Shown piece by piece: positions 54,231 to 64,000 of a stretch of 64,000 bases of DNA. The notes beneath the pieces were generated by a model. The model was not told the origin of the DNA and did not search any database. It saw nothing but the letters and a program-made list of their open reading frames with translations. Position 1 is the stretch's first letter. Each line of letters opens with the position of its first letter. The DNA comes from Solea solea (taxonomy: Eukaryota > Chordata > Actinopteri > Pleuronectiformes > Soleidae), in the NCBI RefSeq assembly GCF_958295425.1, contig NC_081145.1, forward strand, positions 16,831,443 to 16,895,442, in the 5' to 3' direction. Position numbers and translations under genes: made by a program.

Positions 54231-54345
54231 TGTTAATGTTATTTTTCTGCTCTCCCTCTGGCTGTAGTTTGTGCTCTGAAATGTTTGTGTTTGTCGTCGT
54301 CGTCCCTGCTGTGATGTTAAACACCTCGGTCAGCGTCACTGATCG
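54231..54345 (-). other. spx 5' non-coding exon (inferred)
   Basis: On the minus strand it ends 'aacattaaca|gtaagc', a good donor. The only upstream ATG in it opens a 12-codon frame that stops, so translation should begin in the next exon. The 5' end is approximate. Confidence 0.45.
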
Positions 54346-54363
54346 GGCCCATGTATACTTTGA

Positions 54364-54371
54364 TTACGTCA
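54364..54371 (-). promoter_or_regulatory. CRE-like site of spx
   Basis: TGACGTAA on the minus strand, about 20 bases upstream of the inferred spx transcript start, beside a TATA-like 'gtatac'. Fits cAMP/CREB-type control of a neuropeptide gene; function is inferred. Confidence 0.4.
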
Positions 54372-54455
54372 TACGTTGATGAGAATGACAGGTGCTGTTA
54401 AAACTGTCACTGCTCATTAACCACACACGAGAGACATTTAAACTTTAGTATTTTT

Positions 54456-54488
<33 letters not shown>

Positions 54489-55093
54489 GGATAAGGCTGA
54501 TGTGACGACAGCCTGTATGTAGTATGTGTGGACACCTGCAGGACACCTGTGTCTGACGCTTGTCTACAACCTGCAAACGCTGACAAACCTGTTGATGCTT
54601 TCTATAAAAAAGGCTGCATGTTTATTAGTTCTCATACCTTATCCTTGTTGTCCCATAGTTTGTGCCTTTCCTCTATGTCCTCGTATTGCAGGTACCTGTG
54701 GCTACAGACCTAATGTTATATTACTATTATATAGCAGTAGTGATATTGTGATTATTTTTTTAATAATAACCTCTCTGTCCCGCTCTGCAGTTACCCGTGA
54801 CTCCAGGGCTACAGGATCCAGACCCAGTTGTAGTATTCCACATTTTTAAACAACAGGGTGGACCAAAGTGCAGTACATATGATACAAATCAACTATAAGA
54901 GGGCTAAATCCAATAAAATAAGCTAAATAACACAACTCGCTCTGGGTTAAAAGCCAACGAAATTTAACGTGTTTTTAAACGAGATATGAAAACAAGAAGT
55001 GTGGGGGCCTGTCTGATGAGTATTGTCATCATTATTGTGACACTATGATTAGAATTGACAGCAGCATCCTTTGTATTACAATTCATGCCACAG
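54372..55093. other. Upstream of spx, no gene seen
   Basis: Carries an AGC triplet run (54457-54486). Open frames on the plus strand at 54526-54849 have no family resemblance. No gene called. Confidence 0.4.
54457..54486. repeat. (AGC)10 triplet repeat
   Basis: Ten perfect AGC units about 110 bases upstream of the inferred spx start. Immediately followed by ATGG on the plus strand, but that frame closes after 11 codons. Confidence 0.95.
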
Positions 55094-55722
55094 TTGTCAC
55101 GACCCCTAGATTTTCCAAGTCGCTTTGAGTTGAACATTTCACTCTTTACGTGGAGTTTTCAGTTCTCATTCTGGTTTCTGGTTTCCTGTCTTTGTTGATT
55201 GTCTGCCCCGCCCTAATGAGTTTCACCTGTGTCTTGTTTGTCAAACCTGTATGTGATGTCCCTAGTGTATTTAGTCTCTGTGTTCCCCGGCGTTTGTGTC
55301 TTTGGTTACAAGTCCTGTCTGTTTCTCCAGTTTTTTTATGCTCCTGCTGAACTCCCCACGTTTCTGCTACATGTTGTTTTTCGGCTTATGTTTCACTCTT
55401 TACATTTTTACTTTTGTGAAAGACTCTTTTCTTAATTGTTCATGTTTTTTTGAACACCGGTGACAGAACGACCCACCACAGACTCAGGGGAGCACAGAGA
55501 CAATCAAAAACAGGTGAAACTCATTAGGGAGGGGCAGACAATCAGGGAAGACAGGACAGGAAGCAAAACCACACACAAGGTACACAGTAAAGAAAAACTC
55601 CAAAATAAAACAGGAAGCAAAGAAAACAGGAAACCAGAAACTGAACTACAAAGAAAATAAAAGTCTAAACTGAATAAATGTTCAACAAAAAGCGACCTGT
55701 GAAAACCCAGGGCTCGTGACGA
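55094..55722. repeat. Fold-back repeat, two inverted copies
   Basis: The left end TTGTCACGACCCCTAGATTTTCC is mirrored at the right end (reverse complement TCGTCACGAGCCCTGGGTTTTC). The arms share long blocks: 'attgtctgccccgccctaatgagtttcacctgtg' near 55197 mirrors 'caggtgaaactcattagggaggggcagacaat' near 55512, and 'ttctggtttcctgt' mirrors 'acaggaaaccagaa'. The copies meet near 55455. The TG start suggests two LTR-like copies head to head, but this is unproven. Confidence 0.7.
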
Positions 55723-55805
55723 CAATGACTACACTTGTGCACACTCATTTCACATTATTGGCAGCAACAGTGACAGTTGGCAGTGGTGTTGATCTTCAAA
55801 TAAGG

Positions 55806-56088
55806 CAGGGGTGTCAAACTTAAATGACCTGGGGCCCAATGAGTATCTAGTCTGGTCGAGAGGGGAGAAAAAAAAATAACTGTACAGTAGCGGGTAGGCA
55901 ATATGCGTTAAAATTATAGCACAATTTACATCATGATAATATATTCAAAAACGTATTTGTTCTTGATACGGAACGGTGTATACTTCAGAATAATAATGTA
56001 TTTCAATTTCAAAAATAAACAAGCTTATGTGTCAAATTTAATATTGAATGTCCTATTATTACTATTATAAAAAAATACACTGCACTAG

Positions 56089-56091
<3 letters not shown>
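55806..56091 (-). mobile_element. hAT MITE, truncated relative of 9425 copy
   Basis: Starts CAGGGGTGTCAAACTTAAATGACCTGGGGCCC and follows the reverse complement of the 9425-9873 element ('aatgagtatctagtctggtc', 'ggcaatatgcg') before running into a TA microsatellite. The other terminus is missing. Confidence 0.75.
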
Positions 56092-56130
<39 letters not shown>

Positions 56131-56160
56131 TATATACATATATGTATATACACATATATA
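56092..56160. repeat. (TA)n microsatellite with CA interruptions
   Basis: About 14 TA units followed by mixed TA/CA repeats. It abuts the truncated hAT MITE. Confidence 0.9.
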
Positions 56161-56286
56161 GTAATATATTCTGTCTGTATTCAGTCACCTTGCTGGCAGT
56201 TTGAAGTCAGAAGAGGTAGCAGCCCATGTAAAACTGACTATACACACACACACACATAAATACAGGATACAAATTATGAAAGACAA

Positions 56287-56292
56287 TTTATT
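56287..56292 (-). terminator. Poly(A) signal of golt1b
   Basis: AATAAA on the minus strand, about 520 bases past the golt1b stop. The sequence between has no other feature and is read as 3' UTR. Confidence 0.5.
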
Positions 56293-56813
56293 TCAAATAC
56301 ACACTTACAAAAGTTACAGTAAAACTTCTCCACAACATCTCTTTTCTACAACAGCTCAGGTTTCTTCTTTACGTCAGTGACATTTTCACTTGTTCATCTC
56401 AAATGTACAAAATTGCAGTAACACGTCATGGAGGAAATCAACAATGCTCTCAGTGACTTTGCAGGCACATAGTCTGAAGGAGTGGATGCTACAAATAGAT
56501 CCAGTGGTCCCACATGATCAGTCCATCAATATCAAACTGGAATGATTAAAAAAAAAGAGGGAGAGACCTTCTTCTGACCTTATTGTAAAAAAAACAAAAA
56601 ACTAAATCTTGGTAACTGTGTCCATGTGGCAGTCAGATACAAAACTGTTTCCCCTCCGACAGGAGAAACTTCATGCTAGTCAAATGTCCACAGATAAAAG
56701 TGTGTCTTCTGTGCAGAACAGAAATGTTGGTTCACAGTAATGTAGTGGCAAAAACCGAAATATACAGTCACTATTAGAAGCCATGATAAATACTGACACT
56801 CTTCAGCCCGCTG

Positions 56814-58652
56814 TTATACCATCGTGTTGCTCTCCCCAATTTTGTCCACCAGCTGAAAGTAAAAAAAAAAGACAATCCAGGGTTATTTATCATAATTAAC
56901 ATAATATTTACTGTTTAATTATAACACTAGTTATATCAATTATCGATTATCACTGCTTTACAGAATAATCATAGAATAAAATAATAAAAGTGCAACATTA
57001 AAACAGTCCAAATCCAGCAAACATCAGTAACATCAGACCAAACGCATACAGCCTGAGACGCAAAAACCCAGGACAATAAACTTTTATGTTTCTCATATAA
57101 TCTAATCCTGTAAATCTAAAACATCTGTCAGCAGCCATGCTCCTCCTAAACAACATGAGCTGGTAGTTCAATCTCTTCTAATGCTGAAAACAAAAAGTTC
57201 TGTTCAATGATCCTGCGACTACACTTTCATGGATATCTTTGACCTCAAAAGTGGAGACACTGGGAATCTTCAATCTCTTTATCCCCAGAACAAAATTAAA
57301 CATGCTGATTTCTCCCTGCATTTTAGGTCGCGCTAATGCCTCTTCCAGTGACAGCACTCTCGGCAGTCTGATGACGATGTCACGCATAGCATCTGCTCAG
57401 CCCTGCTTGGAACGTCGCCAGAGCAGGTACTAAAAAAAGTACCAGGTATTCTGGCTAATGGAAAAGCAAAGAAAACGTGCCGTGCACGAGTGCATCATGA
57501 CTACATCACGACTACTCATCGTGTTTAATGTTCAACATGGTTTAATGTTCACCATGGTACTCACAGAACTGATTCCTGGTAAACTGAGCAAAGAGCCGAG
57601 CACAGGTACTCGTCTGATGAAGCCGACCGCCACCGGGAAAAACCCCCTGTTAAAGAGATTGAGATCAGACCATGAATGATTCACGCTGATTCCGCAATTT
57701 AATGGTTCGTTTCGGTTTTGTGTTTCAGCTGACCTGAATAAGAGGAAGAAACCGTAAATCTCCAAGACAACGCCGATGATTGGCCAGCCAATCAGGACCA
57801 CAAAAACTCCTCCCAGGAAGAAACCAGTGGCTTTTGCTTTGTGTCTCTGGAAGAAGAATCTGAATGTGCGCTCCAGCCCAATGACAAAGGAAAGACCGGA
57901 GACAAACAGAATCTGCACAAAAAAAAGACACACATTAGAGGTCACAAGGCTGACGTCAGGGCAGAGATCTGACGGTTTGGTGACATCACGGATCAACTCA
58001 CATTTCCAATGGCGAGGAGGGCTTTGTCGAAAAACAGCATCATCCCAAAGAAAAGGAAAAACACCCCGAACCCGGTCAGCCCCATTCCAATTTCTGTCGA
58101 TTGCACAAGACAAAGGAGCTGTTTGTTATTATGTAATATTTGATAATGACACCCATCATAAACTACTGATAAAAATGGTTTGTGACAGAAAGGGCAGCTC
58201 ATAGATGTTACATAGATGTTATATATTAAATACTACATAAGAACTAATATATAATATTACATCTAATATAAGAAATGTTTAAGTGTGGTAATTACAATAT
58301 TTTTATTAAAGATTGTTTTAAAAAATATAGTATGAAATCAACAAAAAGATAAGACAATAATGCAATTTAGATTAAAATAAATATATATGTATACAAAAAT
58401 ATAAACCAAAAAACAACATTTTCAAGTCACAGATGATATAATCCAGAATAAGGGCATTACTACTTTATTTTTCATTGATACGCTGCCGTGACGTAATGAA
58501 CTATGACGTCACGAAGCTCTCGAACCAATCATGTTTGAGCTTTTATCCTCACACGTTCTGCTGAACCGGATTCTGCCAGAGAGAGGCGATGTTAAAGAGA
58601 CAAAGAGCAGCGAGGAGTCACACTTACTCTGCGAGTCAGTGAGGGAGATCAT
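56814..58652 (-). CDS. golt1b: Vesicle transport protein GOT1B
   Basis: Small four-helix Golgi membrane protein of the Got1/Sft2 family, involved in ER-Golgi traffic. Five coding exons: 58628-58652, 58002-58093, 57734-57912, 57565-57646 and 56814-56852; 138 residues, the same length as human GOLT1B. The first exon encodes only MISLTDSQ plus one base. The conserved core KIGMGLTGFGVFFLFFG and FVIGLERTFRFFFQ is near identical to the mammalian protein. The last exon gives LVDKIGESNTMV. Hydrophobic helices lie roughly at 11-30, 33-53, 68-88 and 92-112. All borders are GT-AG and phases agree. It neighbours spx as in tetrapods and is divergent from slc35b4. Confidence 0.95.
58489..58529 (+). promoter_or_regulatory. 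CRE/CCAAT cluster in golt1b intron 1
   Basis: TGACGTAA (58489-58496), the full palindromic CRE TGACGTCA (58504-58511) and CCAAT (58525-58529) within 41 bases, about 100 bases downstream of the golt1b first exon. It may act on the golt1b promoter or mark an alternative start. Function is inferred. Confidence 0.45.
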
Positions 58653-59034
58653 GGCGGCGGTGTTGGCAGCGATTCTCTAGAAGATCAACCAACCACAGCG
58701 TTTTACGTTTGCGCTGAACTTAGTGGCGACACTGGTGTCTCTACGGCAGCGGCAGCAGCAGCGGTACGATGAAGCTAGCGGTTTGTTTCGCCACGTCCTC
58801 TGTAGCTACGTAATGACGTTTTCTGCCAAAGATCGTCTATGTTAGAAAGATGACACCACCTACATTGGGGTTTTGCTCCCCGCGCACAAGAGTGTATATT
58901 CTTTTTCTTATTTTTTTCACCCCTTCTTTTCCACTTATTTGCTAGTGCTTCGTTAATGTCATACATAACTTTGTTGTTACAAAATGTTACTGAGATACAC
59001 AGTTTAAAGTGGAAAAAGAATAGAGGTAGGTCAA

Positions 59035-59165
59035 ATTATCATTTTGCTGATATATCGTCGTCCTTCCTTGTGCAAAATGGTAATCAATACGCCAGGGCAA
59101 ATATATAAATATTAATTAATAAATAAATTACGGCACTCTAAAGTCCCTTCAATTTGCTGCTGTAA
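59035..59165. repeat. Fragment of dispersed repeat B
   Basis: 'gatatatcgtcgtccttccttgtgcaaaatggtaatcaatacgccagggcaaatat' and 'ggcactctaaagt' match the left part of the copy at 25110-25640. Confidence 0.6.
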
Positions 59166-59962
59166 CGATGTAAATTTTTCCACTGTGGGACAAATTAAGG
59201 ACTATCTTCTCTTATCTTTTTCACTCACTGGGCTTATGACATAACAAAATTATGTAACATAAAATTATTTAATTTCAAGACTCAAGATCAAATATAATAC
59301 TATTAATAACCTGAGTACAAAAAATATACAAATGTACAAAAAAAGAGAAAGAAACAAAAAAGGTAGTGTACAAATCTGTGAAAGTGATACTAGCTTAGGC
59401 TGAATAAATACACAAATCCTGCAATTTTCTTTTATTATTCAATAAGACAGTTATCATATTGCACTGCTATTCCATCTCCAATTACCGGATTATTGAAGAA
59501 TCTAAATGTAAGTAAGTTTTCAAAGGTATTATTTGCATTCATATACAGTATGTAAAAGTTAAATATTATCATAGGGTTATATGTTGCATAATAACTGCTT
59601 GTATACTACATTGTTTGCATGCAGTAGGCGTTCCAGAAAAAAAGGGCAATTAGTTTGTGGGGGCCTGTGCCCCAGTAAAGCTCTAGCACCGTCCCTGGAT
59701 TAGTCCCATGCGTAGTTTATGGTGTTCAGATATTAAGACACAGTGAGTGCTCTTCCTTTTGAAAAGCTCCCACCTCGACTCAACTGATGACGTAAGCACG
59801 CCACGCACAACTGAACAGTGACTAAACTATGTTCATTCATTTTTACTCTTCCGTTTTATTCTCGAGTATTTAGTCTCGCGTATGTGTGAGTTTAATACGC
59901 GACGTGGTGAACGACAGGGACACGCAGTGCTCTCCTCCCTCCCCCGTGATGTTAAGGGGTTG

Positions 59963-59981
59963 AACTACAATTCCCATGAGC
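59963..59981 (+). promoter_or_regulatory. ZNF143/THAP11-type motif of slc35b4
   Basis: 'aactacaattcccatgagc' contains the ACTACAATTCCCA core of the vertebrate Staf/ZNF143-THAP11 site, about 190 bases before the slc35b4 ATG. Such sites usually sit in housekeeping promoters. Confidence 0.6.
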
Positions 59982-60168
59982 ACCGAACAATAACCTAGAG
60001 CGCCATCTCAGGTTCAGATGTGTTGGTTGGTTCAGTTGAAGGAAGAAAGACCTCCCCTAACATACAAACCGCTGTGCGTATGCAAACATGCACCGGTCAG
60101 AAACCTGCTCTATGAAGTGACACCGTTTCCATTCCATTTACAGTGAGTTGCCTCAGCAGCGAGTCACC

Positions 60169-63100
60169 ATGGCGACTGGAATAGCCGTGGCTCTTGTGTT
60201 CATCGGATGCTGTAGCAATGTGGTGTCTCTGGAGCTGCTTGTAAGGTCAGTAACAAACTTCGTGCCTATGTGTTCTTGTGTGTTCTGACTCCCCTGGTTC
60301 TACACTTTAGAATCTACAGTAATATTAGTTATTGTCTAATATAGTACTGTTAACAACCCAGCTCGCAGGTCGAAAATGCAAACAAACATAAGTTCCAGAC
60401 TTTAAATGTGGCAGACTTAAGATTTGTTGGACAGAGAAGTTAGAATGTTGAACATAACTTCAAAACAACTGATGGAAACACTTTGGTAATGCTCATTTTG
60501 TTTTAACAAATATTCAGGTAGTTTAGCTCTTCCCTTTCTGATAGGTGTTTTATCTGTGTCCATCAGAAACGGCTACTCTTTCTTGTGTTGTGCCCTCAGG
60601 GCTACAACGTTCTTGCCTTTAGGTCACACGTCATGAGCAAATGAATCCATAGGAATCTCGTGTACCTGTTTTAGGGTTGGGCGGTATACCGGTTCATATC
60701 GACAAACTAGTAATTATTTATTTTATGATTTGAATTGTTCCACATTGCAGAAGACCGGTATATGATAAACGGAACGTGGCGCAGCGAAACACTATTCGAG
60801 GGCGGACCCTTTTCACTGCTGCACCACATATGCTAAGCTGAAAAAGTGTCTGTGGTAGTTTAATTCGATCAGTTTACTCCAAACACGTCTTAAAATACCA
60901 AGGATGTATGTAGTTATGATCACATACACAACTCCACTACCCCGACGCTCTCTGTTTATATATTGAAATTGTTATATTTTTTGAAAAAAAGTCATGACTG
61001 CCTGATTACATTTTTTACAACTAAAACCAGACAAGAAGGAGCTCCTCAGTGTTGCCCCTTATCATATGACTTGCTCAGGCAGTGGTTGTATAATCAGCCA
61101 CCATCCTATCCATATATCTCCAGGCCAGAGGTCTTAGAGGTCTTAAAGGTCTAGTTGTCCATCTGAAAAAAAGGTTATTGGGCTTTAGTGCTGCTTGATT
61201 CGATGAATCAATTATATGATCAATCTTCAACTTCTGAATCCTCGCTTCATGTAACAAAGAAATCATTCAAATTGAATAATTTTGGTTTGTGGAGAAACAA
61301 GACATTCAAGAACATCATCATTTCCATTCTTATATTCTACGGATCAAAGAAGTATAGGATTAACCAATTATGAAAATAGTTGATGATTGATATAGTAATC
61401 GATTAATCAAATAATTTTTGCAGCCCTAAAGCCCAATCACCTTTTTTTTTTTAAACGGATAACCAGTGAATCAGTTACAGCCATGTTGGGCTTTATAGTG
61501 GAAAAAGTAGGTTGGACCATGTCTGAGGCGAGTTGGTAGGTTATTTTGAGAGAATTAAAGGACAGAAAATATAAGGACATTAATCCCCTAGGTGTGAGAG
61601 TGACATTTATCCCAAGAACTGATACAGCTAGTTATCAATACACACAAGCACACATACTCACATTTACACAGCACACACATAATGTTGTCAACACCCTTGG
61701 GTGAGCTGTATCTATGCTCCATGGTTGTTTCTTTGAAACTTGTAACCTCACAAAACTCATGCGCTGTAATACTTACACAATATGTCTCCATGATCCTTTT
61801 CTCTACAACAATTTGTTGTTGTAGGTGCCACACCTTAATGCCACATTCTGGCTTAAATGCAACAGTGACAGTTTTAAAAAAGCAAATAAAGACTCCCATG
61901 TTTGAACAGGCCTTTCTATCACCTGAAGCGTTTTAGTGCTGGTTTATTTTGTGTACTGTCATTTTGCAGTAGCTGGGGGGTTTTGTCTTTTGTATTTTTT
62001 TTACATCATCAATTCATTATAACCGATTAATTTTGGTTTGTGAACAAACAAGACATTTGAGAGCATCATTTCCAGGTTTGGGAAACACTGATCAACATTT
62101 TGGACTTGAAAATATTATGTTCTCAAATGTCTTGTTTTGCCCACAAACCAAAATGATTTAGTCAAAATTACTTATTTGTTCTATGAATAAAAAAAAAACC
62201 CAGAAAATATTCACATTTAAGGAGCTGAAACATCTGAGTTTGTTTTAATTATTGAAAGAAACATAATAATCTAATAATTGCAGCACTAATAAACAGTCTA
62301 GAGTCTATAAACACTGATGGTAGAAATTCTATTACAATGAGATATGAGATATGAGATGATGAATAAAGATGTACTTAACTATTTTGTTGTTTTCTTCCCT
62401 TTTGTTTATAGAGAGTTTCCAGGATGCGGCAACATTGTCACCTTTGCTCAGTTTTTATTAATCGCATTAGAAGGTTTCATCTTTGAAACAAACTTTGGGA
62501 GGAAGAAACCAACAATTCCTATCCGGTAAAAAAAACCAAAAAAAACCTATACATTGAAATTCCCTTTTTCTGTCACTTAAAAGAAACCTGACACTTACAC
62601 GCATGGGTCATTGTCTCTTTTTCCAGTAACTATGTGATCATGGTGACAATGTTCTTCACAGTCAGTGTGATCAACAATTATGCTCTCAACTTCAACATTG
62701 CCATGCCACTGCACATGATCTTCAGATCGGTATGGATTCCTGTGTTTCATTTGAACTTTTACATGTGACCTGTTATCACTTGACCTCCATCTGTCTGTCT
62801 GATACCCACGGTTGACCTGCTGCTTGTGTCTTTGCAGGGATCACTAATCGCCAACATGATCCTGGGAATAATCATCCTGAAGAAAAGGTATCACTGCCTT
62901 CAAATGACGGCTTGTTTCTTGCTTGCACCATCACAGTACATTCAACTTGCAGATTTAATGCAGTTATTTGCATCACACTCCCTCTATCTCTCCGTCTGCA
63001 GGTATTCAACCAGCAAATATCTGTCTATAGTTTTAGTTTCAGCTGGTATCTTCATCTGCACCATCATGTCTGCCAAACAAGTGGTGAGTCTTCTGCAAAA

Positions 63101-64000
63101 CAACTCAATTTATCCACACTTTGTTACTGGTTGTCATTCAATGACCTCATATTATATATTCTGTGCTCGCTCTGTAGATACTGCAGTTTTGACTTGTAAA
63201 ATATTTGATGCTCACATACACACACATGCACTCACAGGGTATTTGTGACTTGTTGCTTCTTTTCTGCAGAATGTGGCCAGTGAGGGATCAGAGGACGGAT
63301 TTAATGTCCTCATGCGATGGCTTATTGGTGAGTTTTGGGTTCCAAACTAATTATCATTTCTTATTTTTGCATAATTAAAACTGTCCACACCTGGCATAAA
63401 TTGAAATGTGTCCTGGATGCACTTCCTGTGACCACATGAGATTTGGATCTGGCTTCACCTGCCCTGTATTCAAATACACACCTAGCACATAACCTATTTT
63501 TACAACTGCCCCGATCAACCTGTTTAGTGATTACATAAATGTGTCACTATCATGGTGATAAAATATTTGCACAGACAAGCCACACAAACATGGTTAATTC
63601 ATCTGTTTGAGTGATGGGGATTATGAAAATTAATATTGATATTTGTCTTTTAGGTATCGCCATGTTGACGTTTGCTCTCCTGATGTCTGCGAGAATGGGC
63701 ATTTTCCAGGAGACGCTTTACAAGCAGTATGGCAAACATTCCAAAGAGGCTCTCTTCTATAATGTGAGTTTTCTTCTCGCTCTGACACGCGCAAACATTC
63801 AAACTCCCACAGGAACACGTCACACTTCCTCTGAGTTTCTACCTTGTAAATAAGTCGTTTGTCACTGTTCAATCAAATGTTTTGTATTCCTCTAATTAAA
63901 TGATGTAGACACACAGATAACTCCTAATTATCTCTCTTTCTTCTCAGCACTGCTTGCCACTGCCAGGCTTCCTGCTTTTCGCCACAGACATCTATCGCCA
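60169..64000 (+). CDS. slc35b4: Nucleotide-sugar transporter SLC35B4, 3' part missing
   Basis: Multi-pass Golgi/ER membrane transporter for UDP-xylose and UDP-GlcNAc. Coding exons in the window: 60169-60245, 62412-62525, 62627-62729, 62838-62887, 63002-63083, 63270-63327, 63654-63763 and 63948 to the window end; about 215 of some 330 residues. It starts MATGIAVALVFIGCCSNVV. Highly conserved blocks are PGCGNIVTFAQF, NYALNFNIAMPLHMIFRSGS, LIANMILGIIILKKRY, ARMGIFQETLYKQYGKHSKE and HCLPLPGFLLFATDIYR. The ATG is set by alignment with the mammalian start. All borders are GT-AG with matching phase. The last exon is open at the edge, so the final helices lie outside. Intron 1 is long (2.2 kb) and filled with MITEs. 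Confidence 0.96.
60673..60800. repeat. hAT-like MITE fragment in slc35b4 intron 1
   Basis: Starts 'tagggttgggcggtataccggt', a terminus common among fish hAT-like elements, and continues 'aagaccggtatatgataaacgg'. The right end was not found. Confidence 0.45.
61166..61448. mobile_element. MITE family C copy 2 with 29-bp inverted ends
   Basis: The left arm 61166-61194 (aaaaaaaggttattgggctttagtgctgc) pairs with the right arm 61420-61448 with two mismatches. The inside holds 'ttttggtttgtggagaaacaagacattcaagaacatcat', shared with 19150 and 62031. Non-autonomous DNA element. Confidence 0.65.
62031..62290. repeat. MITE family C copy 3, fold-back
   Basis: Arms of about 37 bp at 62031-62069 ('ttttggtttgtgaacaaacaagacatttgagagcatcat') and 62117-62153 (its near reverse complement) enclose a 47-base loop, followed by family sequence 'aaccaaaatgattta...ctaataattgcagcac'. 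Looks like two copies that inserted or recombined head to head. Confidence 0.6.

Larger units (their letters stand above)
58653..60168. other. golt1b-slc35b4 bidirectional spacer
   Basis: Head-to-head spacer. It has promoter-like sequence at both ends and a repeat B fragment at about 59035-59165 in the middle. A further CRE-like TGACGTAA is at 59788-59795. No exon seen. Confidence 0.5.

Noticed and set aside
54487..54522. A short plus-strand ATG frame directly after the AGC repeat (MDKADVTTACM), with a GTATGT that could be a donor
   Set aside because: Only 11 codons, no downstream exon could be joined with confidence, and no family resemblance.
57532..58113. A single 193-codon minus-strand frame across golt1b
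   Set aside because: It reads through introns; the real product is the spliced 138-residue protein with clear GT-AG borders.

Overview
This is nuclear DNA of a ray-finned fish, most likely a percomorph-type teleost. Every recognised multi-exon gene is split by short GT-AG introns, protein matches are to vertebrate families, and the background is AT-rich with teleost-style SINEs, hAT MITEs and Tc1 remnants. All identifications come from reading motifs and remembered family sequences; no database search was run.

Layout: 1-7.5 kb holds an intronless class A GPCR (minus strand) and pthlh (PTH-related protein, minus). 7.5-37.3 kb is a gene desert with dispersed repeats and no exon I can support. 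37.8-42.2 kb is tmpo (thymopoietin/LAP2, six coding exons, plus). 44.8-51.1 kb is ldhb (lactate dehydrogenase B, seven coding exons plus a 5' non-coding exon, plus). 52.3-54.3 kb is spx (spexin neuropeptide precursor, minus). 56.3-58.7 kb is golt1b (Golgi transport protein, five exons, minus). 60.2 kb to the window end is slc35b4 (nucleotide-sugar transporter, plus), cut off in its eighth coding exon.

The genes are not an operon and do not share a pathway. The order ldhb-spx-golt1b keeps part of the vertebrate block RECQL-GOLT1B-SPX-GYS2-LDHB (human 12p12), with gys2 missing, while tmpo and slc35b4 come from other human chromosomes. Two Golgi genes (golt1b, slc35b4) stand head to head about 1.5 kb apart, with several CRE-like sites and a ZNF143/THAP11-type motif in and beside that interval.

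The most notable points are a spexin precursor whose predicted mature peptide is followed by Arg-His-Arg, so the glycine needed for C-terminal amidation is absent; a GPCR with a very short N-terminus and Ala-Arg-Ala in place of Asp-Arg-Tyr; and several well-preserved non-autonomous transposons, one pair lying in opposite orientation within ldhb introns. I found no evidence of a wholly new biological system.
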